From 66-474 sp036279975 (GTDB taxonomy: Bacteria > Pseudomonadota > Gammaproteobacteria > Xanthomonadales > Rhodanobacteraceae), in the NCBI GenBank assembly GCA_036279975.1, contig DASURP010000010.1, positions 1 through 64,000 of the forward strand: a stretch of DNA of 64,000 nucleotides, read 5' to 3'. Shown here in pieces: positions 49,536-59,569 of the stretch. The notes under the pieces were generated by a model. It did no database searches and was not told the DNA's origin. It saw only the letters and a list, made by a program, of their open reading frames with translations. Every line of letters starts with the position of its first letter. Positions within the stretch are counted from its first letter, which is position 1. The position numbers and the translations under genes were made by a program.

Positions 49536-51893
49536 ATGCCACGGGTCACGTACTCGGGATTTCCCCGCATCGGACTGAAGCGCGAACTCAAACGCGCACT
49601 GGAATCGTACTGGCGCGGCGAAAGTTCCGCGGCAAACCTGCTCGACACGGCGCGCGGGCTGCGCCACCGGCATTGGCAACTGGGCCGCACGGCGGGTGCC
49701 GACGTCGTGCCGTGCAACGACTTCAGCCTGTACGACCACGTGCTGGACACCGCGGTACTGTTCGATGCCATTCCGGAACGCTACCGCGGCCTGTACGACC
49801 GGGACGAACTGGCCGGCTACTTCGCCATGGCACGCGGCGGCAAGCACGGCGGGGCCGATGTACGCGCGCTGGAAATGACCAAGTGGTTCGACACCAACTA
49901 CCACTACATCGTCCCCGAGCTCGACGCCAACCAGAAGTTCCGGCTGCGCGGCGACAAACCGCTGGCGGAATTCACCGAGGCACGCGCGGCCTGCCACACC
50001 GCCCGCCCGGTGTTGCTCGGGCCGGTGTCCTTCCTGCTGCTGTCCAAGACGACCGATGGCAGCGACCGCCTGCGCCTGCTGGATGCGCTGCTGCCTGCGT
50101 ATGTCGAACTGTTGAATCAGCTCGCCGCTGCGGGCGCAGGGTGGGTGCAACTCGACGAACCCTGCCTTGTGCAGGACCTCGATGGCGCGGCCCGGGCCGC
50201 CTTCGAACGTGCGTACGCCGCGCTCGCCAACGCCGGCTCGCCACGAATCCTGCTGGCCAGCTACTTCGGGGCGCTGGGCGACAACGCCGAGCTCGCGTTG
50301 CGCCTGCCGGTGCAGGGCTGGCACGTGGACCTGGTGCGCGCTCCGCGGCAACTCGACGCGGTGCTGGATACGCTGCCGGAAGGCCGCGTACTCAGCGCCG
50401 GAATCATCGACGGCCGCAACGTCTGGCGCAGCAGTCCCGATGCGGTGTTGCCGATCCTCCAGAAAATACGCGCGCGCATCGGGGACGAACGCCTGTGGCT
50501 GGCGCCGTCGTGCTCGCTGCTGCACGTTCCGATCGACCTCGAAGCCGAAACCGCGCTCGCTCCCGCGCAGCGGGCCTGGATGGCGTTCGCCCGGCAGAAA
50601 ATCCGGGAACTGCGCAGCTACGCCGACGCATTGGCGGGCGATGCCGGCGCGATCGCCCGCCTCGGCGATCAGCAGGCAAAACTCGCTGGGCGCGCCAGGA
50701 CCACGGGCGTGGTCAACGCCAGGATCCGCGCCCGCGTCGCTGCGCTTGCGCCGGAAGCCACCCGCCGCCGTTCCGCTTACGCCGCGCGCGCCGCCGCGCA
50801 GGCGAAGGTACTGGCGTTGCCGCGGTTTCCCACCACCACCATCGGTTCCTTCCCCCAGACCGGCGAGCTGCGCGCGGCACGCGCTGCGCACCGGGCCGGA
50901 CGGCTCGACGACGCCGGTTACGAGCGGATGCTGGAGCAACACATCGAACACTGTATCCGTTCCCAGGAAAGCATCGGACTGGACGTGCTGGTGCATGGCG
51001 AAGCCGAACGCAATGACATGGTCGAGTACTTCGGCGAGCAACTCGATGGCTACATCTTCACCCGGCACGGTTGGGTGCAAAGCTACGGTTCGCGCTGCGT
51101 GAAGCCCCCGGTGATCGTCGGCGACGTCGCGCGCGCGGCCCCGATGACGCTGCGCTGGGCGAAGTACGCGCAATCGCTGACAGGCAAACCCGTGAAGGGA
51201 ATGCTCACCGGCCCGGTGACGATGTTGCAGTGGTCGTTCGTGCGCGACGACCTGCCGCGTGCGAGCGTGTGCCGGCAGATCGCGTTGGCGCTGCGCGATG
51301 AAGTGCAGGACCTCGAAGCCGCCGGGATCGGCGTGATCCAGGTCGACGAACCCGCCTTCCGCGAGGGCCTGCCGCTGCGGCGCGCCGACTGGGCCGGTTA
51401 CCTTGCCTGGGCGGTCGAATGCTTCCGCATCGCCACCAGCGGCGTGCGCGACACGACCCAGGTCCACACCCACATGTGCTATTCGGAGTTCAACGACATC
51501 ATCGAGGCGGTGGCGGCCATGGACGCCGACGTGATCTCGATCGAGACCAGCCGCTCGCGCATGGAGCTGCTGGATGCGTTCGCGCGCTTCCGCTACCCCA
51601 ATGCGATCGGTCCCGGCGTGTACGACATCCATTCGCCGCGCGTGCCCGCGCAATCGGAGATGCTCGGGTTGCTGCGCAAGGCGCTGCGGGTACTCGAACC
51701 CGCGCAGTTGTGGGTCAATCCAGACTGCGGACTCAAGACGCGCAGCTGGGTCGAAGTCGAACCCGCACTGACGGCGATGGTCGGCGCGGCACGGGAACTG
51801 CGGGCCGAACCCAAGGACGACGCAACCCGAACCGGGGGTTCCATTCCAGGACCCGCTTGGCGGGTTGCACACGGATCCCGCAGGGCCTCTTGA
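49536..51893 (+). CDS. metE: Cobalamin-independent methionine synthase MetE
   Basis: A 785-residue cytoplasmic enzyme transferring methyl from 5-methyltetrahydropteroyltri-glutamate to homocysteine. It starts VTYSGFPRIGLKRELK. The C-terminal barrel has FPTTTIGSFPQT and the zinc ligands His and Cys in VHTHMCYSEF, Glu in SIETSRSRME and Cys in NPDCGLKTR, all intact. It is about 30 residues longer than E. coli MetE, mostly in a C-terminal tail. AAGAGGA precedes the ATG. An FNR-like box overlaps its stop codon. Confidence 0.95.
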   Translation: MPRVTYSGFPRIGLKRELKRALESYWRGESSAANLLDTARGLRHRHWQLGRTAGADVVPCNDFSLYDHVLDTAVLFDAIPERYRGLYDRDELAGYFAMARGGKHGGADVRALEMTKWFDTNYHYIVPELDANQKFRLRGDKPLAEFTEARAACHTARPVLLGPVSFLLLSKTTDGSDRLRLLDALLPAYVELLNQLAAAGAGWVQLDEPCLVQDLDGAARAAFERAYAALANAGSPRILLASYFGALGDNAELALRLPVQGWHVDLVRAPRQLDAVLDTLPEGRVLSAGIIDGRNVWRSSPDAVLPILQKIRARIGDERLWLAPSCSLLHVPIDLEAETALAPAQRAWMAFARQKIRELRSYADALAGDAGAIARLGDQQAKLAGRARTTGVVNARIRARVAALAPEATRRRSAYAARAAAQAKVLALPRFPTTTIGSFPQTGELRAARAAHRAGRLDDAGYERMLEQHIEHCIRSQESIGLDVLVHGEAERNDMVEYFGEQLDGYIFTRHGWVQSYGSRCVKPPVIVGDVARAAPMTLRWAKYAQSLTGKPVKGMLTGPVTMLQWSFVRDDLPRASVCRQIALALRDEVQDLEAAGIGVIQVDEPAFREGLPLRRADWAGYLAWAVECFRIATSGVRDTTQVHTHMCYSEFNDIIEAVAAMDADVISIETSRSRMELLDAFARFRYPNAIGPGVYDIHSPRVPAQSEMLGLLRKALRVLEPAQLWVNPDCGLKTRSWVEVEPALTAMVGAARELRAEPKDDATRTGGSIPGPAWRVAHGSRRAS

Positions 51894-51903
51894 TGCAGGT
51901 CAA
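51890..51903. promoter_or_regulatory. Orphan FNR-type box at the metE stop
   Basis: TTGAT-GCAG-GTCAA matches the consensus, but no -10-like hexamer lies at the right distance on either strand and the next start is 640 bp away. It may be a chance match. Confidence 0.3.
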
Positions 51904-52538
51904 CTGCACGCTGGATGCGGGCGGTTTTCGCACCCCACGGTTTGCCGCCCGCTGCCGGTAAAAACAGGCCCATCCCGACCACCAAACCGGCGCGCCCTTG
52001 TAGTAACCTTCGACCCACGGACAACCAACGCATCCGAAGTACGCCTTGCGGGGCAGGTCACGACAGCTTGCCCATCGCGGCAATGCTTCGCCATGCAAGG
52101 AAAAGGGTGTGTTGCCTGTCTGCATGCAGCCGCTCGAATCCAGGACGACAGGGGGCAATGCGAATGGAACCACAAATCCGCACCTGACATGCGCCGCCTT
52201 GGGCCGGTCGATTCGTCACCCCCCGCAGGAACAACCAGCGCTTGCTCGACAGGGGGTTCGACCACCCCAGCGGGCGGCTGACGGAATCGCCCGACAACCG
52301 GCTGGATCGGTTGCGGCGAGCCCAGGACACTCAGGATCGGATCACTGACCGGACGGGCCTGGACCGGGTCCCGCGGGCTTGTGGCGATTCCGAATCCAAC
52401 GAGATATTGCCTGATTGGATCGGGCCGGATCGGACCGGGCCGGACCGGACCAGGATGAACGGGACAATGATTTCGCCGCTGGCGTTGCAGCAGCCAGCGT
52501 GACGACGAAACCGACGGTTTTTTCGGGGGGGAGGCAAC
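51894..52538. other. Long non-coding stretch before the NRPS-PKS gene
   Basis: These 645 bp show no convincing gene. The final third is GC-rich and carries seven tandem 5-bp repeats (52417-52451). This is the longest gene-free stretch in the window and a natural place for regulation or for the edge of an acquired segment. Confidence 0.5.
52417..52451. repeat. Seven tandem pentamers of the GG(A/G)(T/C)C type
   Basis: GGATC GGGCC GGATC GGACC GGGCC GGACC GGACC run head to tail, 88 bp before the megasynthase start. Copy-number change by slippage could alter promoter spacing. Confidence 0.7.
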
Positions 52539-55500
52539 ATGACAAGGCCTCGTGGTACAAAGGGCAACACCAAACAACGGAACACAGGCGAACACGCCAT
52601 GGCCGACGTGACGCCCCGCGACAAAACCCTGATCCACGAACTGTTCGAGGCACAGGTCGCGCGCACGCCGCAGCGTACCGCACTGGTGAGCCGCGGCATG
52701 TCCCTGGGTTACGCCGAGCTGGGCGCACGCGCCCGGCGCATCGCTGGTGCGCTGCGTGCGCGCGGCGTGGGACCTGGACAGCGGGTCGGCTTGTGCGTCG
52801 AACGCGGCACCGACATGGTTGCGGCCATGCTCGGCATCCTCGAGGCGGGGGCTGCCTACGTTCCGCTGGATCCTTCGTATCCGCGCGAGCGCCTGCGCTT
52901 CATGGTCGACGACGCAGGCCTGGCGATGCTCGTGAGTACCACCAGGCAGAACCATCCCTTCACGCTGGCGCGGGAACGGCAGTTGCTGCTCGATGCCGAC
53001 GCCGCAGCCATCGATGCGGCGACGCCGGATGCGCAGGCCGGGCATCAGGACGCGGACGGAGAAGCTCCCGCCTACACCATCTACACCTCCGGTTCGACCG
53101 GGCGTCCCAAGGGCGTCGTCGTCCCGCACCGGGCGGTCGTGAATTTCCTGCGCAGCATGGCCCACGAACCAGGCCTGGCGGCGGACGACGTACTGATTGC
53201 GGTGACCACGCTGTCGTTCGACATCGCGGTGCTGGAGCTGCTGCTGCCGCTGGCCGTCGGGGCCACGGCGGTGATCGCCAGCCGCGACGAGGCCCGCGAT
53301 GGGCAAACACTGAAACACCTGATCGAAACGCACCACGCGACCGTGATGCAGGCCACCCCGGTCACCTGGCAGTTGCTGCTGGACGCAGGCTGGACGGGCG
53401 GCACGCAATTCAAGGCCCTGGTCGGCGGCGAAGCCCTCGCGCCGCAGCTGGCGGCCCATCTGCTGGCACGCGTCGCGCAGTTGTGGAACATGTACGGCCC
53501 CACCGAAACCACGGTCTGGTCGACCTGCGGACGCATCACCACCGCCGCAGACATCCACATCGGCCGCCCGATCGACAACACCGACATCCTCGTCGTCGAC
53601 GGCCAACTGCAGCCGGCGCCGGTCGGCGTGGACGGCGAATTGCTGATCGGCGGCGCCGGTTTGTCGTGCGGTTACCTCGATCGACCCGAACTCACCGCCG
53701 AGAAGTTCATCGCCCACCCGCTCAGGCCGGGGGCCCGCATGTATCGCACGGGCGACCTGGCGCGGCTGCGGGCGGACGGAAACATCCAATGCCTCGGTCG
53801 CCTGGACCATCAGGTGAAGATCCGGGGACACCGCATCGAACTCGGCGAGATCGAAGCGGCGTTGTCGCGGGCCGAAGGCGTGCGCCGGGCGGTGGTCGTG
53901 GCGCAGGAGGAACGGCCGGGCGACAAGCGGCTGGTCGCCTACTACACCGAAACCGGCACAAGCCAAGGCGCGCCGATGGTGGGCGCGTTGCGCGAACACC
54001 TGCGCACGACCCTGCCTGACTACATGGTGCCCTCGGTATTCCAGCGGGTCGAAACGTTTCCGTTGACCCCCAACGGCAAGATCGATCGCAAGGCGCTCCC
54101 CGAGCCCAGCCGGCAACGGCCCGAACTCGCGCAGGCCTACATCGCCCCGCGCACGGCCGCGGAAAAACAGCTCGCCAAGGTGTGGTGCGAACTGCTGCGG
54201 CTGGACGAGGTCGGCATCGACGACAACTTCTTCGACCTCGGCGGCACGTCGCTGGCCGTCGTGCGCATGGCCAGCCTGTACCACCAGCGGTTCGGCCACG
54301 ACATTCCGCCGATCAAGGTATTCCAGCACCCCACGATCGCACGGCTCGCGCGCTTCGTGGAGGGCGGAGACGCCCCGGTGAAGTCGATCGAGCAAGCCGA
54401 ACAACGCGCGCGCGGGGCCAACCGGACGTCGGGCGGTCGAGCCGGCGACGCGGTGGCGATCGTGGGCATGGCCGGGCGCTTTCCCGGAGCCGACAGCGTC
54501 GACCATCTGTGGCGCAACCTGTGCGACGGCGTGGAGTCGATTTCGTTCTTCACGCCCGAAGAGCTCGGGCCAGGCATCGACCCGCGCCTGCGCAATGACC
54601 CCGACTACGTGCGCGCGCGCGGCCTGATCGAGGGCGCGGACCAGTTCGACGCAGCCTTCTTCGGGATCAGCCCGCTCGATGCGCGCGTGACCGACCCGCA
54701 ACAACGGGTCTTCCTCGAACTGGCCCAGCAGGCCCTGGAAAACGCCGGCATCGATCCCGCGCGCTGCAAGGGACTCATCGGTGTCTGGGCCGGCATCGGC
54801 GACAACCATTACTACACGACGAACCTGCTGACGCACCCCGAACTGCTGGCGCTGGCCGGCAAACTGGCGGTCGAATACGGCAACCAGAAGGACTACATCG
54901 CGCTGCGCACCGCCTACCTGCTGGACCTGCGCGGTCCCGCCGTCAGCCTCAACACCGCGTGCTCGACGACGCTGCTGGCGATCGACCAAGCCTACCGGGC
55001 CCTGCTCGACCACGAATGCGACGTTGCCCTGGCGGGCGGCATCGACATCACGGTGCCGCAGAAGAGCGGCTTCCTGTACCAGGAAGGCGGAACCTTCGCG
55101 CGCGACGGACACTGCCGTCCGTTCGATGCCGATGCCAGCGGCACGATGTTCTGCGACGGTGCGGGCATCGTGGTGCTCAAGCGCCTGCAAGACGCCATCG
55201 CCGATGGCGACACCATCTACGCCACCCTCATCGGCAGCGGCAAGAACAACAACGGCGCACGGCCGGTGTCGTTCCTGGCGCCGAGCGTGGAGGGCCAGGC
55301 CGAAGCCATCGCCATGGCGCAGGCGCGCGCCGGCGTGCCGGTCGAGACCATCGGCTACATCGAGGCGCACGGCACCGGAACGCCGGTCGGCGATCCGATC
55401 GAAATGGAAGCGCTGCACCAGGTATTCCAGGCCAAGACCGACAAGCAGCACTTCTGCCGTGTCGGATCGATCAAGGGCAACATCGGCCATCCCACCAATG

Positions 55501-58500
55501 CGGCCGGCGTGGCGGGCCTGATCAAGGCCGCGCTGGTGCTGCACCACGAGCAGATCCCGGCGACGCTGCACTTCAGGAAACTCAACCCGAAGATCGACCT
55601 GACCCACAGCCCGTTCCTGATCGCCGACCGCCTGCTTCCGTTTCCCCGCGGCCCCCAGCCGCGCCGCGCCGCGGTAAGTGCGTTCGGCTTCGGTGGCACG
55701 AACGTGCACATGATCCTCGAGGAAGCGCCCGTCGCTTCCCCCGGCGGCGCATCGCGGCCGGTCCAGTTGCTGCCGCTGTCGGCGCGTTCGAGCGCCGCCC
55801 TCGATGCGGTCAGCCAGTCGCTGGCATCGTACCTCGCCGGCCTGCCGCCGCAACGGTTCGCCGATGCGGCCTTCACCCTGCAGACCGGACGCAGGAACAT
55901 GGCGCAGCGGCGCTTCGTCGTCGCCAGCGACGCGAACGAGGCAGCCCAACTCCTGCGACAGCGGCAACCGAATCCGTTGCAGTCCGGATCCCGTCGCTGC
56001 GAGCGCCGCGATCCCCCGGTGGTTTTCCTGTTTGGAGGGCAAGGCACGCAGTACGTGCGCATGGGGGAAAACCTGTACCAGGGCGAGCCGTTGTTCCGCG
56101 CCGTGATCGACGACTGCTGCGAATTGCTCAAACCCAATCTGGGCCGCGACCTGCGCGAGCTGTTCTATCCGCGCCACGACGACGAGCAGACCGCACGCGC
56201 ATCGCTGCAGGACACTTTCTATACGCAACCCGCGATCTTCGTCATCGAATACGCGCTCGCCCGTTTGTGGCAAAGCCTCGGCGTCGAGCCGGCCATGATG
56301 GCGGGCCACAGCATCGGGGAATTCGTGGCTGCGACCCTGGCCGACGTGTGGGATCTGGAGGACGCCCTTCGCATCATCGCGCTGCGCGGTCACCTGATGC
56401 AGGAGCTGCCGCGCGGCGCCATGCTGGCGATCAGCGCCGCGGCCGACGCGGTGGAGCCGATGCTCCCCGCCAGCGTGCAGATCGCCTCCAACAACAGCCC
56501 CTCCACCTGCGTCGTTGCGGGCGCCGACGCGGACGTGGCGGATTTCAAGGCCGTCCTCGAGGCCAAGGGCCTCGTGTGCCGCCACCTGCACACCTCGCAC
56601 GCCTTCCACTCCGCGATGATGGATCCGATGCTGGAGCGCCTGCGCGCGGCCGTGGCGGAGGTGAAACTGCGTCCGCCGTCCCGGCCCATGATGTCGACCG
56701 TGACGGGACGGCCGATGACCGACGCCGATGCCACCGACCCGGGCTACTGGTCACGCCACGCGCGCTCGACCGTGCAATTCTCGAAGGCGGCCCGCTACCT
56801 GCTGGACAACCACTACGACCTGTTTCTCGAATGTGGCCCGCGCGCGACGCTGTCGTCCCTGACGCGACAGCATTTCTCGACGCAACAGCCCGGCGTGGCG
56901 ATCCCGACCCTGGGCGACACCCCCAACGACCACGCCGAGTGGAAGGCGCTGCTGTTCGCGGTCGGCTCGCTGTGGCTGAACGGCATCGACCTGGACTGGG
57001 AAGCCTTCTACGCCCATGAGGACCGCCGTCACGTACCCCTGCCCACCTACGCGTTCGAACGCAAGCGTTACTGGGTCGATCCGGTGCCAACGAACGCCAC
57101 TGCCGCCGCCGCACCGATGCCCGAATCCGCACCGGCGCCCGAGCTCGGCGACTCACGGCAGGACGTTCCAGCGGCACCCGCAGCCGGGCGCGAGAGCGAC
57201 GTGGTCGCCCGGCTGATCGATGTGCTGCTGCCGATCTCCGGTCTCGACAGGGCGCAGATCAACACGTCCGCCACGTTCCTCGAACAAGGCTTCGACTCAC
57301 TGTCCCTGACCCAGGCCAGCCTAGGCATCCAGCAGGCGTTCGGGGTCAAGGTGACCTTCGCCCAGCTCATGAACCAGTTGCCCAACCTGGAGCTGCTGGC
57401 GGCGCATCTCGAGCGCACCATGCGGGGGGACACCGGGCCTGCGCCGCAGCCGGCGCCGCCAGCTTCGCCGCCGGTCGCCGCCACCGCCCAACCGCAGGAT
57501 CCGGCAGCGCCCCTGGAGTTGCCGACCACTGCCGGGCAGCAGGAAATCTGGTTCGCATCGAAATTGGGGGGGACCCGGATCTACCACCAACTGGTCGAGA
57601 TCCACCTGCGCGGGCCACTGCAGCCTGCGCAACTGCACGCAGCGCTGCAGGAACTGGTCGACCGCAACGATGCCTTGCGAATCACGCTTGCCGCCGACGG
57701 AACCCGGCAATTCATCCACCCCGCGCGCCAGCAGGACATGCCCATGATCGACCTGTCGGGCGTACCCGGCGACGAGCGGAAGAAGCGGCTGCTCGAACTC
57801 GTCGATGCATACCGCGAGACGCCCTTCAAGCTTGTCAGCGGACCGCTCATGAAGGCGCAGCTGGTCCGGCTCGATGCGCAGGAACACATCCTGCAACTGG
57901 TATTCCACCACGTCGTGATCGACGGCTGGTCAACGCATGTCGTGGCCATCGAATTGAGCCGGCTGTACTCGGCCCGCATCGAAAGCGGCCGGAGCGAGCC
58001 GGCGCCTGCATTGCAGTACCGGGACTATCTTGCGTGGTACGACTCCGACGCGACCGTCCGGGCGCGACGGAAAGCCCACGACTACTGGGCGCGTTCGCTG
58101 GCCAATGCGCCTGCGGCAGTCGACCTGCCCACGCAACGGCCCCGGCCGACGCAACGCTCGTACCGGGCCAGCACCCTGGAAGGGGCGATCGATGCCACGC
58201 TGCTTGCACGCATCCGGGAAGCCAGTGCCGCGTCGAACGCCACCGTCTTCCACTTCCTGCTGGCCACGTCGATGGTGTGGCTGCATTACATCACGGGGCA
58301 GCGGCGCATCGTCATCGGGGTGCCGGTGGCCGGCCAGATGGCTGCCGACCTGCAGCAGCTGGCGGGATGCGAGCGGTTGCTCGGCCACTTGACTTCGTTG
58401 CTGCCTGTCGGCGCGGCCATCGACGAGCGCCGGCCCTTCGTCGATCTTGTCGCCGACGTGAAGCGCGACCTGCTGGAGGCCCGCACGCACGAGGCTTGCA

Positions 58501-58868
58501 CCTACGGCGAACTGATCCGTGAATACGATCCACCCCACGCCCCCGGGGCGCTGCCGCTGGTCTCCGTCCTGCTGAACCTGAACGATCAACCGTCGATGCA
58601 TTGGTCCGGCCTGCAGGCAGAGATCCGGGTGCCGCCGCGCACGCACATCTTCTTCGACCTGGAGATCAACATCTGGCAGCACGGCGACGGCCTGGGGGTC
58701 GCCTGCTACTTCGCGAGGGACCTGTTCGACGAAGAGACGGTACGGCAGTGGTTCGACCAATGGCGGGCCTTGATGGCGAGTGCGGCCCTGCATCCCGCCA
58801 GCGAACTGGAACGCCTCGGCGAGACCGTCCAGCCGCGCGTGGCCGACGCGATCGCGCAAAGCGTCTGA
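52539..58868 (+). CDS. Hybrid NRPS-PKS megasynthase, A-T-KS-AT-T-C
   Basis: A 2109-residue assembly-line enzyme. The adenylation domain (about 30-520) has YTIYTSGSTGRPKG; its specificity residues read D-I-L-Q-V-G-M-V-W-K by alignment, close to the glycine code DILQLGLIWK. A carrier domain follows (FFDLGGTSL, Ser571). The ketosynthase (about 637-1060) has Cys808, His944 and His984. The acyltransferase (about 1160-1500) has Ser1258 in GHSIG and HAFH at 1354-1357, indicating malonyl-CoA. A second carrier has Ser1587. The terminal condensation domain (about 1660-2100) has HHVVIDG at 1790-1796. No KR, thioesterase or reductase domain is present. GGGGAGG sets the start. No other biosynthetic gene is linked in the window. 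Confidence 0.93.
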   Translation: MTRPRGTKGNTKQRNTGEHAMADVTPRDKTLIHELFEAQVARTPQRTALVSRGMSLGYAELGARARRIAGALRARGVGPGQRVGLCVERGTDMVAAMLGILEAGAAYVPLDPSYPRERLRFMVDDAGLAMLVSTTRQNHPFTLARERQLLLDADAAAIDAATPDAQAGHQDADGEAPAYTIYTSGSTGRPKGVVVPHRAVVNFLRSMAHEPGLAADDVLIAVTTLSFDIAVLELLLPLAVGATAVIASRDEARDGQTLKHLIETHHATVMQATPVTWQLLLDAGWTGGTQFKALVGGEALAPQLAAHLLARVAQLWNMYGPTETTVWSTCGRITTAADIHIGRPIDNTDILVVDGQLQPAPVGVDGELLIGGAGLSCGYLDRPELTAEKFIAHPLRPGARMYRTGDLARLRADGNIQCLGRLDHQVKIRGHRIELGEIEAALSRAEGVRRAVVVAQEERPGDKRLVAYYTETGTSQGAPMVGALREHLRTTLPDYMVPSVFQRVETFPLTPNGKIDRKALPEPSRQRPELAQAYIAPRTAAEKQLAKVWCELLRLDEVGIDDNFFDLGGTSLAVVRMASLYHQRFGHDIPPIKVFQHPTIARLARFVEGGDAPVKSIEQAEQRARGANRTSGGRAGDAVAIVGMAGRFPGADSVDHLWRNLCDGVESISFFTPEELGPGIDPRLRNDPDYVRARGLIEGADQFDAAFFGISPLDARVTDPQQRVFLELAQQALENAGIDPARCKGLIGVWAGIGDNHYYTTNLLTHPELLALAGKLAVEYGNQKDYIALRTAYLLDLRGPAVSLNTACSTTLLAIDQAYRALLDHECDVALAGGIDITVPQKSGFLYQEGGTFARDGHCRPFDADASGTMFCDGAGIVVLKRLQDAIADGDTIYATLIGSGKNNNGARPVSFLAPSVEGQAEAIAMAQARAGVPVETIGYIEAHGTGTPVGDPIEMEALHQVFQAKTDKQHFCRVGSIKGNIGHPTNAAGVAGLIKAALVLHHEQIPATLHFRKLNPKIDLTHSPFLIADRLLPFPRGPQPRRAAVSAFGFGGTNVHMILEEAPVASPGGASRPVQLLPLSARSSAALDAVSQSLASYLAGLPPQRFADAAFTLQTGRRNMAQRRFVVASDANEAAQLLRQRQPNPLQSGSRRCERRDPPVVFLFGGQGTQYVRMGENLYQGEPLFRAVIDDCCELLKPNLGRDLRELFYPRHDDEQTARASLQDTFYTQPAIFVIEYALARLWQSLGVEPAMMAGHSIGEFVAATLADVWDLEDALRIIALRGHLMQELPRGAMLAISAAADAVEPMLPASVQIASNNSPSTCVVAGADADVADFKAVLEAKGLVCRHLHTSHAFHSAMMDPMLERLRAAVAEVKLRPPSRPMMSTVTGRPMTDADATDPGYWSRHARSTVQFSKAARYLLDNHYDLFLECGPRATLSSLTRQHFSTQQPGVAIPTLGDTPNDHAEWKALLFAVGSLWLNGIDLDWEAFYAHEDRRHVPLPTYAFERKRYWVDPVPTNATAAAAPMPESAPAPELGDSRQDVPAAPAAGRESDVVARLIDVLLPISGLDRAQINTSATFLEQGFDSLSLTQASLGIQQAFGVKVTFAQLMNQLPNLELLAAHLERTMRGDTGPAPQPAPPASPPVAATAQPQDPAAPLELPTTAGQQEIWFASKLGGTRIYHQLVEIHLRGPLQPAQLHAALQELVDRNDALRITLAADGTRQFIHPARQQDMPMIDLSGVPGDERKKRLLELVDAYRETPFKLVSGPLMKAQLVRLDAQEHILQLVFHHVVIDGWSTHVVAIELSRLYSARIESGRSEPAPALQYRDYLAWYDSDATVRARRKAHDYWARSLANAPAAVDLPTQRPRPTQRSYRASTLEGAIDATLLARIREASAASNATVFHFLLATSMVWLHYITGQRRIVIGVPVAGQMAADLQQLAGCERLLGHLTSLLPVGAAIDERRPFVDLVADVKRDLLEARTHEACTYGELIREYDPPHAPGALPLVSVLLNLNDQPSMHWSGLQAEIRVPPRTHIFFDLEINIWQHGDGLGVACYFARDLFDEETVRQWFDQWRALMASAALHPASELERLGETVQPRVADAIAQSV

Positions 58869-58964
58869 AGCGCGTCATGCCGGTGGTTCGACGAACCGGC
58901 GAGGTTCGATTCCATGCACGTGGAGGGAGGAAATGACCGGATCCTGCGGATTCGGGCTCGCAGC

Positions 58965-59038
58965 TGGAGGCCAGGGTCGGAATCGAACCGGCGTACGCGG
59001 ATTTGCAGTCCGCTGCATGACCACTCTGCCACCTGGCC
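58965..59038 (-). tRNA. tRNA-Cys (GCA)
   Basis: A cloverleaf on the minus strand with acceptor stem GGCCAGG/CCTGGCC (with the usual pairing), anticodon GCA in GGACTGCAAATCC, T-loop GGTTCGATTCC and encoded CCA. It is 74 nt including CCA. It lies convergent with the megasynthase gene and downstream of tRNA-Gly, as in the uvrC-pgsA-glyW-cysT block of enterics. The leuZ-like tRNA expected next is absent here. Confidence 0.95.
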
Positions 59039-59115
59039 GGTGACGCTGAATCTGTTTCAACCCATCCATGGAGCACTTCCCGTTCGCCATCCATGGCCCA
59101 CCCTCACTTGCCGCA

Positions 59116-59136
59116 CGACATGCCCCCGGCATGTCG
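59116..59136. repeat. Perfect 9-bp hairpin between tRNA copies
   Basis: CGACATGCC, loop CCC, GGCATGTCG, lying between the partial tRNA copy and tRNA-Cys. No T-run follows on the minus strand. Confidence 0.5.
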
Positions 59137-59152
59137 CAAACACGTCAGGTTC

Positions 59153-59179
59153 GACCACTCTGCCACCTGGCCGGTGACG
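59153..59179 (-). pseudogene. Partial copy of tRNA-Cys 5' end
   Basis: A 27-bp exact repeat of 59019-59045, containing the first 20 bases of tRNA-Cys (GGCCAGGTGGCAGAGTGGTC) plus 7 leader bases. It is followed by unrelated sequence with no anticodon arm or acceptor match, so it is not a functional tRNA. Probably left by a duplication or an integration event. Confidence 0.75.
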
Positions 59180-59243
59180 GGGACGCGACGTTGCGCAAAG
59201 CCGCCTCCCAACCGGAACGGCGTTGCGCGGCCCGGAAACAACA

Positions 59244-59263
59244 GACCCCGGCGTGCCGGGGTC
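59244..59263 (-). terminator. Hairpin after tRNA-Gly
   Basis: GACCCCGG, loop CACG, CCGGGGTC, followed on the minus strand by TGTTGTTT. It lies 10 bp after tRNA-Gly and probably ends or processes that transcript. Confidence 0.6.
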
Positions 59264-59272
59264 CCGAAAACC

Positions 59273-59348
<76 letters not shown>

Positions 59349-59359
59349 GCGAGCCGGCA

Positions 59360-59388
59360 ATGATACGGGGATGCCCGCATTCGATCAA
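59360..59388 (-). promoter_or_regulatory. Sigma-70 promoter of tRNA-Gly
   Basis: On the minus strand TTGATC, a 17-bp spacer, TATCAT, then a GC-rich discriminator of the kind that makes stable-RNA promoters ppGpp-sensitive. Confidence 0.7.
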
Positions 59389-59569
59389 GCAAGAATGTCA
59401 AACCCGCACACGCCGGAAAGAGGCCGTCGAACCGCCTTGCGGAGGGCATCCCGGCGGGCCGCGGAACTGGTAATCCCGGCCCCGGGACCACCCGGCCGCG
59501 CGGCGCGACGCGCAGGTGACCGAGCCCTGGATGCCGCGGCTGCACGATGCGGCCGCGGCATCCGGGGCC

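Noticed and set aside
51900..56609. A 1569-codon open frame on the minus strand across metE's end and the megasynthase
   Set aside because: It runs antisense to clear catalytic domains. Its predicted protein is Arg/Gln/His/Val-rich without any domain, as expected from high-GC third positions.
58885..58897. GGTTCG-A-CGAACC inverted repeat after the megasynthase stop
   Set aside because: A short stem without a T-run; too weak to call a terminator.
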